Shown here: piece after piece, positions 1 through 8,570 of the stretch
Layout: the number at the start of each line of letters is the position of its first letter
Position numbering within the stretch: position 1 is the first letter of the stretch
Source of the DNA: Mycobacteroides immunogenum
Lineage (GTDB): Bacteria; Actinomycetota; Actinomycetes; Mycobacteriales; Mycobacteriaceae
Direction: 5' to 3'
Length of the DNA stretch: 64,000 nucleotides
Assembly (NCBI RefSeq): GCF_001605725.1
Contig: NZ_CP011530.1
Location: forward strand, 310,001 to 374,000
The notes under the pieces: generated by a model
Database searches by the model: none
Seen by the model: only the letters and a program-made list of their open reading frames with translations
What the model was told of the DNA's origin: nothing
Made by a program: the position numbers and the translations under genes

Positions 1-1008
1 ACCCAGGGCAACGGCCGCATGATCGAAATGATCGGCGATATCAAGCCGGGCATCAACGGCGTCGGAGTGATCGTCCCCGGTACCAACACCAACCTCAATG
101 GGAGCGGTTCCAACCACGAGTCGGCGGTCAAGCTGGCCAAGGAGAGCGGATCGCCGATCTTCTTGTATCTGGGCGGCGATTTCCCCCAGGGGCTCGACAA
201 GGCGGCCGATCCCTCCTACGCGGCGGCGATGGCGCCGAAGCTGGTCGACTTCGGTCATGAGGTGGACCGGGCGGTGGGGCAGAACGCGCCGGGAACACCG
301 GTGACATACGTGGGGCATTCGTACGGTGGCGCCATCGTGGGAACGGCCGAGCAGATGGGGCTGCGTGCCGACCGCATTCTGCACGCGTCGTCGGCGGGTA
401 CGGGCATTCTGCCCGGTGGGTACACGGACCCGAATCCCAATGTGCAGCGCTACTCCATGACGGCACCTGGCGATCCGATCGCGCTCGTGCAGTCCCTGCC
501 GCGTGATGTGCGGCTCTCCGATATCCCTGGTGTGGACCAGATCCCGGGGATACCGCACAACGTGGAAGGACGGGTCGGCAACCCGCTGGGCGGACTGCCG
601 TCGGCGACCGACCCGGACAAGATCCCCGGTGTGACGCGGCTCGACACCGGCTATTACGGGGAATTCGGCAAGCATCCGAATCAGGTCATCGTGGGCCCCG
701 ATGGTCACGGAAGCTATTGGGATGACCCGAATTCGGATGCCTTCCACAACATCGCCGCAGTGATCGGCGGCGGTGAGGCGACGGCGTATGTGGAGCGGGG
801 CATCCAGACGAATTACGTGGACATCAATGTCGGCGATGACGGAAACTTCCGGGCCGAGGCGTGGGACCAATCACGTGCGGCGGCAGGCGCCAAGGTGCCC
901 AATCTCCCATGGGACGATCCGGGAACCGTTGACCGGCGCCAGCACCCCTGGGACAACCCGAGAGTGACCGATCATCCGGAACACGGCCAGAGAATTCAGG
1001 TGAAATGA
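1..1008 (+). CDS. alpha/beta hydrolase (DUF1023-like), 5' end outside window
   Basis: The reading frame is open from base 1, so the N-terminus lies outside the window. The first in-frame ATG at 19 is probably internal. A nucleophile elbow GHSYGG follows a hydrophobic strand (VTYVGHSYGGAIVG), as in alpha/beta hydrolases of the actinobacterial DUF1023 type. A later GPDGHGSYW segment could carry the catalytic histidine. The C-terminal ~60 residues are polar and rich in Trp and Pro. The substrate is unknown. The stop overlaps the start of the downstream lipoprotein by four bases, so the two genes are probably co-transcribed. Family assignment is fairly sure; function is not. Confidence 0.8.
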   Translation, partial: TQGNGRMIEMIGDIKPGINGVGVIVPGTNTNLNGSGSNHESAVKLAKESGSPIFLYLGGDFPQGLDKAADPSYAAAMAPKLVDFGHEVDRAVGQNAPGTPVTYVGHSYGGAIVGTAEQMGLRADRILHASSAGTGILPGGYTDPNPNVQRYSMTAPGDPIALVQSLPRDVRLSDIPGVDQIPGIPHNVEGRVGNPLGGLPSATDPDKIPGVTRLDTGYYGEFGKHPNQVIVGPDGHGSYWDDPNSDAFHNIAAVIGGGEATAYVERGIQTNYVDINVGDDGNFRAEAWDQSRAAAGAKVPNLPWDDPGTVDRRQHPWDNPRVTDHPEHGQRIQVK

Positions 1009-1517
1009 GGCCTCTGACAACGATTGTGGCTCTGCTGGCGCTCGCGTCGGCAACCGCGTGCGAAGGACCGGGCACCGGGTCGACGAAAACGACAAGTGAG
1101 GACACGATGCAACCCATCACGTTGACGGTCACCGAAGCCGCGCGGATCACCGCCGGTTACGTTTCGCTCGTCTCCGGGCAGGAGGTGGATCCCAGCCCGG
1201 ATCGCGTGGAGAAGGTCGGTTGCCTGACCAACAAGGAATCGTTGATGAGCGATGGGCCGCCGTGGAAGGTGCGCCGCCAGTGGTGGGTGGACAACCCTGG
1301 GCAAGAGTTGATCAATGGTGCCATGGGACGATTGGATTCGCTTGCGGCTCAGGGATTTGAGCGCCAGCCATGGACCCGGCCCGACCCGGAACCGTCGAAC
1401 ACCAAGACGTACCACGACGCGCGCGGCTATGTGGTGGGCGCCCGGGCCTACACCACAGCGGGCGGGCGAGATCTGTTCGAGGTCACCGTGATGTCGCCCT
1501 GCGCCAACGAAGGCTAG
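1005..1517 (+). CDS. putative lipoprotein
   Basis: This 170-residue protein starts with a short signal peptide (MRPLTTIVALLALASATAC) ending in a lipobox-like ATAC, so Cys19 is the likely lipidated residue and the protein is predicted to sit on the outer face of the cytoplasmic membrane. The mature part is hydrophilic. It contains a Cys in GCLTNKES and another near the C-terminus (MSPCANEG) that could form a disulfide. The start codon overlaps the stop of the upstream hydrolase (ATGA), which suggests a two-gene operon. No functional domain is recognised. Confidence 0.8.
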   Translation: MRPLTTIVALLALASATACEGPGTGSTKTTSEDTMQPITLTVTEAARITAGYVSLVSGQEVDPSPDRVEKVGCLTNKESLMSDGPPWKVRRQWWVDNPGQELINGAMGRLDSLAAQGFERQPWTRPDPEPSNTKTYHDARGYVVGARAYTTAGGRDLFEVTVMSPCANEG

Positions 1518-2185
1518 CGGTAGGTCACCAGATCGCGATTGCCGCCATCACCGATCAGGTGGGTGTGGTCGTTGAAGGCGAGCAGGCTCACCCCACGCTT
1601 ACCGTTGACCAGTGAGGTGATCGAGGAATTGATTACTACACGTTGTGCGGTAAGCCAATTCGAGACGTCTCCGCTCCACAGGTCCGCGACGATCATGCCG
1701 ATGACACCGGCCGAGGTGGCCACCACGGTGTCGCCGTCGAGTGCGGTGGCGTCGGCCATGGCGGCCAATACTCGCTGTTGGAATCGGGTGTAGCTCTCGG
1801 CGTATTCGCCGGACGAATCGGTGCTTGCCCACTGTGCCAGGCCATCCTCCAGGATGGCCTGGGTGTTTCCCTTAGCGAGGCTCTTGACGGTGCTGACCGA
1901 TGCCAGCCGGCGCATCCGTGCGTTGCCGACGATCTCCTTGTAGTCGTATTCGTCCCAGCGGTCGTCCTGCTGCGGCGCACTCCCCAATGCCAGCGCGATC
2001 GCCTCGGCGGTCTGGCGTTGCCGCTTCATGCCGCCGTGCAGGACCCGGACGCCGCCGAGGCCGCGCCGCGCGAGTTCGGCCGCCACGGTGTCGGCCTGCC
2101 GTTGCCCGGTGCCGGTCAGCGGGCTATCGGGGCTGCTCGAGTAGTTGGCAGCCTGACCGTGCCGGACCAGGTAAATGACGCCCAT
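1514..2185 (-). CDS. histidine phosphatase family protein
   Basis: The 223-residue protein opens with MGVIYLVRHGQAA, the RHG phosphohistidine motif (His9) of the phosphoglycerate-mutase/acid-phosphatase superfamily, followed by SPLTGTGQRQAD and RQRQTAEAI, which form the usual phosphate pocket. The segment that normally carries the second catalytic histidine reads VVATSAGVIG here, so the usual SHG-type His is absent, as in some actinobacterial subfamilies. The substrate cannot be inferred. The gene converges on the lipoprotein at 1005, overlapping it by four bases. Confidence 0.85.
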   Translation of the reverse strand: MGVIYLVRHGQAANYSSSPDSPLTGTGQRQADTVAAELARRGLGGVRVLHGGMKRQRQTAEAIALALGSAPQQDDRWDEYDYKEIVGNARMRRLASVSTVKSLAKGNTQAILEDGLAQWASTDSSGEYAESYTRFQQRVLAAMADATALDGDTVVATSAGVIGMIVADLWSGDVSNWLTAQRVVINSSITSLVNGKRGVSLLAFNDHTHLIGDGGNRDLVTYR

Positions 2186-2202
2186 GCAAGGAATCGTATC
2201 GA

Positions 2203-2886
2203 CTAGTCACCATCGAGGACCCTGCGCTTCTCCGCCTCGAACTCGGCTTGGCTGAGCGCACCGGAATCACGCAGGGCGGCAAGAGACTTCAACTGTTCGA
2301 TGCGCACACCGTCGTCGGTGGGGAAGTGGGGGCTTGCCGTGTGTGGGGCCGTAGCTGGCGCGGGGCGACCGGTTCGCGATCGGGCCAGCACGTATGCGAT
2401 CCAACCGAGCATCGCGACTCCCAGCAGCCCGGAGAAAAGCCAGGTCAGATACCAGTAAGGGCTACCGTGCCCGAATGCGAGGCGTGGGTTGACGAATCCG
2501 TTGATATCCCCGTCCACCTGCACGTCGTAGGTGGCGGTGGCCGGGATCTGCACTACCCATACCCGCCGGTGCGCATCTCCGTTGACCGTTGTGGAGCCCC
2601 CGATGCTCTCGCGTACCTGGGGCTCGGCCAGTCCGGCCGGTGGAAAGATCGACATGCCGAGCTGGGGGATGGGCAGTCCGTTGTCGCCCGAGACCCAGGA
2701 GTGGAAGCTGACGGTCACCTCGCCGGCGGGTAGTTCCAGCTGTGTGGTGCCCGGAATTCTCACCTCGCCGTAGGCGTCGAATTTGTCGAGCACGAACACA
2801 TTGAGGATCAGCGTGGCGATCACGCCCGCCACACCGCATACCGTTACAGCACTGAGTGCCAGCAGGCCTATGCGGCTCCGACTCAT
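2203..2886 (-). CDS. membrane protein with C-terminal SHOCT domain
   Basis: 227 residues. An N-terminal transmembrane segment (about 8-32) is followed by an exported beta-rich region of about 120 residues, a second transmembrane segment (about 145-167, WYLTWLFSGLLGVAMLGWIAYVL) and a Pro/Ala linker. The C-terminal ~30 residues (IEQLKSLAALRDSGALSQAEFEAEKRRVL) match the SHOCT motif, a short helical module found at the C-termini of many membrane proteins. It lies 17 bases downstream of the start of the phosphatase gene on the same strand, and diverges from the acyl-CoA dehydrogenase. Function is unknown. Confidence 0.8.
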   Translation of the reverse strand: MSRSRIGLLALSAVTVCGVAGVIATLILNVFVLDKFDAYGEVRIPGTTQLELPAGEVTVSFHSWVSGDNGLPIPQLGMSIFPPAGLAEPQVRESIGGSTTVNGDAHRRVWVVQIPATATYDVQVDGDINGFVNPRLAFGHGSPYWYLTWLFSGLLGVAMLGWIAYVLARSRTGRPAPATAPHTASPHFPTDDGVRIEQLKSLAALRDSGALSQAEFEAEKRRVLDGD

Positions 2887-2935
2887 GCGGCGAAGTCTGT
2901 CACGCGCCGCGCCCGTACCTCATAGCATCGGACAG

Positions 2936-4171
2936 ATGGACTTCGCCCCGTCTGCCCGTGCCGCCGAACTGACCACCGCCGTCCGCGAGTTCATCGACGG
3001 GGAAATCATGCCGGTGGAGCGCGCGGTGCTGGCCCACCACGACGAGTTATTGGGTGCACGCGCAGGCACGACCGCCGAGCTGTGGCAGGTCCCCTCCGGG
3101 CTGGATGCGCTGAAGACGAAGGCTCGTGCCGCGGGTCTGTGGAACCTCTTCCTGCCCGATCCCGCGTTGGGTGGCGGGCTATCGAATTCCGAGTACGCGC
3201 CGTTGGCCGAGCAGATGGGCCGGTCATTGTTCGCGCCCACGGTATTCAATTGCAATGCACCGGATTCCGGAAACATGGAGGTCTTGCACCGATACGGCAG
3301 TCAAGAGCAGAAAGAGGTGTGGCTCGAACCGCTGTTGGAAGGCGATATCCGCTCGGCCTTCTGCATGACCGAACCCGACGTCGCGTCCTCGGATGCCACG
3401 AACATGGCGGCCACCGCTGTCATCGACGGCGACGAGGTGGTGATCAACGGGCGCAAATGGTGGAGCACCGGTGTCGGCCACCCCGATTGCAAGGTGATCA
3501 TCTTCATGGGGCTGACCGACCCCAACGCGCACCGGTACGCACGCCACTCCATGGTGCTTGTCCCGGTGGACACCCCCGGCGTCACCATCGAACGAATGCT
3601 GCCCACCATGGGCTTCTACGATGAGCCCGGCGGGCACGGCGTGGTCTCGTTCGAGGATGTGCGGCTCCCGGTTGATGCGTTCATCGCGGGGCCGGGCAAG
3701 GGATTCGAGATCGCGCAGGGCAGGCTAGGGCCGGGTCGGGTGCATCATGCGATGCGGCTGATCGGCCTGGCCGAAGTGGCGTTGGAGCACGCCTGCCGAC
3801 GCGGGCTGGATCGCACCGCGTTCGGAAAACCCTTGGTCAATTTGGGCGGAAACCGTGAGCGCATCGCCGACGCGCGCATCGCGATCAACCAGACGCGGCT
3901 ACTGGTGTTGCATGCGGCGTGGCTGTTGGACACCGTGGGCATCATGGGCGCGCTGTCGGCGGTTTCCGAGATCAAGGTCGCTGCCCCCAACATGGCCCAG
4001 CAGGTCATTGATATGGCAATCCAAATCCACGGCGGCGGAGGACTTTCCAATGATTTCCCGTTGGCGGCTGCTTGGGTCAACGCGCGGGCGTTGCGGTTGG
4101 CCGATGGCCCCGACGAGGTGCATCGGGGCGTGGTCGCCCGCATCGAACTGGCGAAATACGCTAGCGAGTGA
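2936..4171 (+). CDS. acyl-CoA dehydrogenase
   Basis: 411 residues from the ATG at 2936. An upstream in-frame extension would run into the divergent gene's coding region, so the shorter start is preferred. The fold is a typical flavin-dependent ACAD: an N-terminal helical part, FCMTEPDVASSDATNM in the middle beta domain and WWSTGVGHPDCKV after it. The C-terminal helical domain carries DRTAFGKPLVNLGGNRERIADARI and a QIHGGGGLSNDFPL segment. It would oxidise an acyl-CoA to the 2-enoyl-CoA; the chain type cannot be read from the sequence. Its 3' end overlaps the convergent exporter gene by eleven bases. Confidence 0.9.
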   Translation: MDFAPSARAAELTTAVREFIDGEIMPVERAVLAHHDELLGARAGTTAELWQVPSGLDALKTKARAAGLWNLFLPDPALGGGLSNSEYAPLAEQMGRSLFAPTVFNCNAPDSGNMEVLHRYGSQEQKEVWLEPLLEGDIRSAFCMTEPDVASSDATNMAATAVIDGDEVVINGRKWWSTGVGHPDCKVIIFMGLTDPNAHRYARHSMVLVPVDTPGVTIERMLPTMGFYDEPGGHGVVSFEDVRLPVDAFIAGPGKGFEIAQGRLGPGRVHHAMRLIGLAEVALEHACRRGLDRTAFGKPLVNLGGNRERIADARIAINQTRLLVLHAAWLLDTVGIMGALSAVSEIKVAAPNMAQQVIDMAIQIHGGGGLSNDFPLAAAWVNARALRLADGPDEVHRGVVARIELAKYASE

Positions 4172-5462
4172 CGGTGAGTGCGTAGCGCATGCCGCGATGC
4201 AGGCTCGCGCCCACCAACAGGCCGAGCGCGATCGAGAAGATCGCCATGCACGTGTCCAGCAGCGCGGTGAGATTGGCATGACCTGTCGCGGCCACCTCAC
4301 TGACATTCACAAAACTGAGCGCCCCCGGTACCAGGCACCAAAAGGCGGCCAGTAACAACACAATTGCCGACGGGGCGCCCTTGAACCGGGCCGCGAACAG
4401 GGCGAAGGGAACAACAGCGACCGCTCCGATGAAGCCCGTCATCGCGGGGGCAAGGAACAAGCCGCCGAGTCGTTGCCCCAGCATGGCGACGCCGATGGCC
4501 AACACCAGCCAGATCAGCGATCCACGCGGCGCTGACTTATAGAGGTAGAACCCGACGGCGATCACCGGCACCGCCAGCGCGATCGTCCAACTGCCCAGCG
4601 GGGGGCCCAGCGGCGAAGGTTCCGGTGGTCCAGCGACTTTCACGCCGATCACCACACCCAGCGCCAGCAGCATCAACTGCGCCATTCCGTACACGATGCG
4701 GGTGGAACCCGCCATCAGCTGGGTACTGGTCAGCTCCAGTGCGCCGATGGTCAGCGTCATGCCGGGCAACACCGCGATCAAGGCGGGGGCCAGCACGCGT
4801 GCCAGCCCCTCGCTGGGCACGTTCGCGACGATGAACGTGCTGATCACCGTCACCACGAAGGCGGCGACGGCCGGCATGGTGGCGGCAAGGGTGGGCATGG
4901 GATTGGTCGCCAGCATCAGCACGCCGACGATCAGGCCCAGCACCAGATATGCGGGTAGAGCCGAGGATGTGGGAGCCAATGCCAACCCGAAGCCGAGTGT
5001 CAGGATGGTGTGGCCCATGACGGTGACGAGGGCTCCGAAACGTGGCTTCAGACATCTGATCTGGTAGATCCGCGCGATCGCGTCGGTGGGTGCGATGGCG
5101 CCGGCGACAGCCATATCCGCGATGGCGTCGATGTGGCCGGCCTGATCCAACTGCGCGGTGTTGCGGGTGGACTCCTCGACTTCCAATTGCCCGGTGACAC
5201 CGTCGATCTGGATGATCAGCACGGTCGGCAGTACGACCGCCCGCAGCTCCTTGTCGGTGTATTGCGGTGCGATGTCATGCAATTTGGCGAGCACCAGGTT
5301 GGTGGGCTGGCCGACCTCCAGCATCGCGATGCCGAGCATGCGCAGCATGGTGACCACTTCGGCGTCCGGGAAACTCTTCGCGTCAGCCAGCGGTACCGGC
5401 TTGTCCTTGAGGGTCTTGCGGACAAGAGCCAGCGCGCGTCCACGCCGGGGCAGCGCTGTCAT
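4161..5462 (-). CDS. threonine/serine exporter family (ThrE-like) membrane protein
   Basis: 433 residues. The N-terminal ~170 are cytosolic and begin with a basic region, then the DUF1212-type segment (MLRMLGIAMLEVGQPTNLVLAKL). The C-terminal ~260 residues contain about ten hydrophobic helices. This is the ThrE/YjjP-YjjB fused architecture known for amino-acid efflux in actinobacteria, driven by the proton gradient. The real substrate in this organism is unknown. The gene ends convergently with the acyl-CoA dehydrogenase and lies 20 bases downstream of the LapA-like gene, with which it may form an operon. Confidence 0.85.
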   Translation of the reverse strand: MTALPRRGRALALVRKTLKDKPVPLADAKSFPDAEVVTMLRMLGIAMLEVGQPTNLVLAKLHDIAPQYTDKELRAVVLPTVLIIQIDGVTGQLEVEESTRNTAQLDQAGHIDAIADMAVAGAIAPTDAIARIYQIRCLKPRFGALVTVMGHTILTLGFGLALAPTSSALPAYLVLGLIVGVLMLATNPMPTLAATMPAVAAFVVTVISTFIVANVPSEGLARVLAPALIAVLPGMTLTIGALELTSTQLMAGSTRIVYGMAQLMLLALGVVIGVKVAGPPEPSPLGPPLGSWTIALAVPVIAVGFYLYKSAPRGSLIWLVLAIGVAMLGQRLGGLFLAPAMTGFIGAVAVVPFALFAARFKGAPSAIVLLLAAFWCLVPGALSFVNVSEVAATGHANLTALLDTCMAIFSIALGLLVGASLHRGMRYALTVTR

Positions 5463-5482
5463 GCGCCGACTCTAGTCGGCGG

Positions 5483-5863
5483 TCAGGCCCGCAGGTTCTT
5501 CTTCGCGGCACGCCTGAGCTGAATAATGCGCACGATTCCCACCAGTGCCGTCAAGAGCGCACCCGCGACGGCGGCGATGAGCACCGTCACTCCCAACGGG
5601 AGATTGAGGTGCCAGGCCAGGAACGTCGTGGTGACCGGGTTCATGTTCTGAGTGATGAAGATCAGCAGCAGGATCAGGATGAGCAGGCCGAGGATTACGC
5701 CGGTCCACGTGGCCGCCGCGCGAGTCCGCGTGACCGCGTCCTCTTTTTTCTTCGGTCTGGTGGGCACGGAGTTCGCGGGCAGGGGCGGCTGCTCCCCGAC
5801 AGGGATTTCGGTTGATGAGTCGGCAACCGGAGAGTCCGGTGCCGTACCGGGGTCACTGGTCAT
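5483..5863 (-). CDS. LapA-domain (DUF1049) membrane protein
   Basis: 126 residues. A Pro-rich cytosolic N-terminus (about 1-50) precedes two transmembrane helices (about 53-73 and 88-112) separated by ITQNMNPVTTTFLAWHLNLP, which matches the lipopolysaccharide-assembly-A (DUF1049) signature. A short basic tail RRAAKKNLRA follows. In other bacteria LapA proteins assist envelope biogenesis; no specific role is known in mycobacteria. It is co-directional with, and 20 bases upstream of, the exporter gene. Confidence 0.8.
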   Translation of the reverse strand: MTSDPGTAPDSPVADSSTEIPVGEQPPLPANSVPTRPKKKEDAVTRTRAAATWTGVILGLLILILLLIFITQNMNPVTTTFLAWHLNLPLGVTVLIAAVAGALLTALVGIVRIIQLRRAAKKNLRA

Positions 5864-5965
5864 GAGTTCATCATTTGCTACATCCGCGATGATTGCAAGC
5901 GTAGGAGGCCGGCTTTCGCGGAAGAGACCAACTTGCCGCCGCGAAAGGCCGACCCTCCACGCAGG

Positions 5966-7048
5966 TCAGGCGCGGATAGTGCCTCGGCCCGCAATGACAG
6001 GAAGATCCAGCGGCGTCAGGAAGCCTGGCTTAGCGTCGATAACCGCTGGTATTGCGTTGATGGCTCGCATTCCGGTAGCCAGGCAGCCGCCGATGGCTCC
6101 GTCGCCGCTGCGCTCATCACGGAAGACGGTCTCCTGGGTGATGTTCGGGCTGCCCTTGATTTCGATGCGGTAGGCGTCGTTGTCCACGGACTGCGCTCGC
6201 GGCCAGTGCGGCGCGGTGTCGTTGGTGATCCGGTTGACGTGTTCGATCACGATCTTGGGCTCACCGCCCACCCAGCCGCGGATCTCGAACCGCACGGCAG
6301 CGCAATGCCCCGCCGCGATGGTGCCGGTGTTGGGCTCGGCCCCGTAGTTGATCTCGCTTGGAGTGGCCCACTTTTCGTAGACGGTGTCGATCTTGTCGAG
6401 TTTCACCCCGACGGCATCGGCGATCATGGGAATCGTGTGCCCCCACGCCAGGATCAGGACCTCGGGGATTTCCAGCACCGCCGGCTGATCCATCGGGGCG
6501 CCAAGGCCCATCGGGGTGCTGAAATCGCCGTTGTAGTACTGGTAGTCGAGAAGCTCTTGTACCAGCACAGAATCCACGCGTCCACCTACGCCGAGCAGCG
6601 TCATCGGGAACAAGTCGTTGGCAAAACCCGGGTCGATTCCGGTGGTGAAACAGGAGGTTTGACCGTCGTCGCAGGCCTGCTTGATATCGGCGAGCATCTC
6701 GGGCGGGCACACCTGCGGGTACACCCATGGCGTCATCGCGGTGGAGACCACGTTGTGCCCGCTGCGTAGCGCGCGGGACATGTTGTCGATGTTCTCCAAC
6801 GCGTATTGCGCGGTGGGGCCGAAGTAGGCGACGGTGCCCTCGGTGCCCAGCGCGGCATCGATATCGGTGGTGGCGGCCAGCCCGACCGGGTGGCCACCGA
6901 CCAGGGTGCCGACGTCCACGCCGTTCTTGGCCGGATCGTGCACCAGGACGGCGGCCAGCTCGAAGACCGGATGGTCCAGTAGCTCGCGAATCACCAGCTT
7001 GCCGACAACTCCTGTGCCCCAGACGATGACGGGATACTTGTCGCTCAT
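5966..7048 (-). CDS. NAD(P)-dependent dihydrodipicolinate-reductase-like protein
   Basis: 360 residues starting MSDKYPVIVWGTGVVGKLVIREL, a Rossmann GxGxxG dinucleotide-binding motif like that of DapB-type reductases. The central and C-terminal parts resemble the actinobacterial DapB-like / amine-dehydrogenase-like group rather than lysine-pathway DapB, which is shorter. The substrate is unknown. The start overlaps the stop of the upstream SDR gene by four bases (ATGA), so the two oxidoreductases are translationally coupled. The pair diverges from a TetR gene, which suggests an inducible two-enzyme step in lipid or steroid-like catabolism (inference). Confidence 0.82.
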   Translation of the reverse strand: MSDKYPVIVWGTGVVGKLVIRELLDHPVFELAAVLVHDPAKNGVDVGTLVGGHPVGLAATTDIDAALGTEGTVAYFGPTAQYALENIDNMSRALRSGHNVVSTAMTPWVYPQVCPPEMLADIKQACDDGQTSCFTTGIDPGFANDLFPMTLLGVGGRVDSVLVQELLDYQYYNGDFSTPMGLGAPMDQPAVLEIPEVLILAWGHTIPMIADAVGVKLDKIDTVYEKWATPSEINYGAEPNTGTIAAGHCAAVRFEIRGWVGGEPKIVIEHVNRITNDTAPHWPRAQSVDNDAYRIEIKGSPNITQETVFRDERSGDGAIGGCLATGMRAINAIPAVIDAKPGFLTPLDLPVIAGRGTIRA

Positions 7049-7827
7049 GCGAAAAACTCTCCTGCGTTGACGAATAGTGTCTGCCCGGTCACCATCCGGG
7101 CCCGGTCGGATGCGAAGAACACCACCGCGTCGGCGACGTCCTCATCGGCGGGCATCTCGCCCAACGGAAATTTGGCGGTCAGTTCGGCTAGCACTTCCTC
7201 TTGAGTGATGCCGCGCTGCTGGGCGACCAGACCGATATACAGCTGAATCGGCGGCCCGTACATCCACGTCGGTACCACCATGTTGAGACGAATCTTGTGC
7301 GGCCCCAGCTCCTTTGCCAGCTGGTACATCGCGTTCTGCAGGGCCCCTTTGGACGTCGCGTAGGCGGACTGCGGCAACTGTGGATGGAAGGCCGATTGCG
7401 AACCGATGAAGACGACCGATCCGCCCTGTTTCTTCAGCTGCGGTACGGCGGCCTGAACGAGCTGCAGCGTGCCGACCACATTGGTGTTCAGCATGGCCTG
7501 CCACTGCGCCAGATCCGCGCCCTCGATACCGCCGAACACGTCCTCCTTGGCAGCGACATTGACCAGTGTGTCCACCGCGCCGAACTTTTCGACGGCGGTG
7601 TCGATGAGGCCCTGGCACGCGGACGCGTCGGTGATGTCGGTGACCGCCCAGGCGGCGGTACCGCCCGACCCATCCAGTTCGGCGGCCAGCTTTTCGAGGT
7701 TCTCTTGAGTGCGGGCGCCGAGCACCACCTTCGCGCCGTCCTGGTGCGCTTTCAGCGCGACCTCGCGCCCCAACCCGGTACCCACACCGGATATCACCAC
7801 CGTTTTTCCGGAAAGAAGCCCTGTCAT
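7045..7827 (-). CDS. SDR family oxidoreductase
   Basis: 260 residues from the ATG at 7827 (MTGLLSGKTVVISGVGTGLGREVA). A start 33 bases upstream is possible but adds a non-family extension. It shows the classical short-chain dehydrogenase features: the Gly-rich TGxxxGxG-like motif (SGVGTGLG), VNVAAKED in place of NNAG, and a catalytic Ser followed by the YxxxK motif (SAYATSKGALQ). It is the first gene of a two-gene operon with the DapB-like reductase. The 15-bp near-palindrome between it and the divergent TetR gene is the likely operator. Confidence 0.88.
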   Translation of the reverse strand: MTGLLSGKTVVISGVGTGLGREVALKAHQDGAKVVLGARTQENLEKLAAELDGSGGTAAWAVTDITDASACQGLIDTAVEKFGAVDTLVNVAAKEDVFGGIEGADLAQWQAMLNTNVVGTLQLVQAAVPQLKKQGGSVVFIGSQSAFHPQLPQSAYATSKGALQNAMYQLAKELGPHKIRLNMVVPTWMYGPPIQLYIGLVAQQRGITQEEVLAELTAKFPLGEMPADEDVADAVVFFASDRARMVTGQTLFVNAGEFFA

Positions 7828-7861
7828 CGGCCGCCCTTCTGTCTGTGACCCACGCCTCAAC

Positions 7862-7876
7862 GTTACACAGTGTTAC
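7862..7876. promoter_or_regulatory. candidate TetR operator
   Basis: The sequence GTTACACAGTGTTAC is a 15-bp palindrome around a central A with only one mismatched pair. It lies between the divergent SDR operon (start 7827) and the TetR gene (start 7887), which is where an autoregulating TetR protein would bind both promoters. Confidence 0.6.
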
Positions 7877-7886
7877 GATATTTGCA

Positions 7887-8507
7887 ATGAGTACCGACGA
7901 GATGCCTCTGGGCAGGGGCCGCCGCCGCAGCACCGACATCGACACCAAGGCGCTTGCTGCCGCGCGCGAGCTCCTGACGGAGCAGGGGTGGGAGGCCACC
8001 ACCATGGTTGCGATCGCCGATCGGGCCGGGGTTGGTAAGCCGGCGTTGTATCGACGGTGGCCGTCTCGTGCGCACCTGGTGTTCGAGGCGGTGTTCGGGT
8101 GGACGGCTCCCACTCAGGAGATGAGTGCCGCCGCGGGGGTTGGCGATTGGGTCCGCCAATCCTGCTCGTACACAGCCGAACTGTTTCAGCGTCCCGATGT
8201 CATCGCGGCGGCGCCCGGCCTGCTGGGCCAGATGCGCACCGATCCCGAGCTGGGGCAGGCCCTGTGGGGCAGCTTCGGCGCCACCGGTGCCGAACTGCTG
8301 TCACGGGTGATGCGCGCGCAGCGTCCCGAGGTTGATCAGCAGGACGCGCAGGACCGGGCCAACGCGGTCATGTTCATGATCATCGGAGCGAATATGCTCG
8401 CCCGGCAATTGCTACCCGGCGAGCAGGCGGAGGCTGTGATCAAATATTTGCCAGAGCTACTGGCAGGGCCGGGTGAAAGCCCCGGGGCCGCCCAGCCATC
8501 CGATTAG
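7887..8507 (+). CDS. TetR/AcrR family transcriptional regulator
   Basis: 206 residues from the ATG at 7887; an upstream frame exists but would run through the operator. The N-terminal HTH is typical: ALAAARELLTEQGWEATTMVAIADRAGVGKPALYRRWPSRAHLV at about residues 18-62. The C-terminal ligand-binding part is helical (about 80-200) and contains QMRTDPELGQALWG. It probably represses itself and the divergent SDR/DapB-like operon through the 7862-7876 palindrome. The ligand is unknown, perhaps an acyl-CoA or the operon's substrate. Confidence 0.88.
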   Translation: MSTDEMPLGRGRRRSTDIDTKALAAARELLTEQGWEATTMVAIADRAGVGKPALYRRWPSRAHLVFEAVFGWTAPTQEMSAAAGVGDWVRQSCSYTAELFQRPDVIAAAPGLLGQMRTDPELGQALWGSFGATGAELLSRVMRAQRPEVDQQDAQDRANAVMFMIIGANMLARQLLPGEQAEAVIKYLPELLAGPGESPGAAQPSD

Positions 8508-8570
8508 CCACCGCAATCTTCCTGACGGCAATGCCAGGCGGGTGAACGGTTGCCCGGTTACTGTCGGAGG

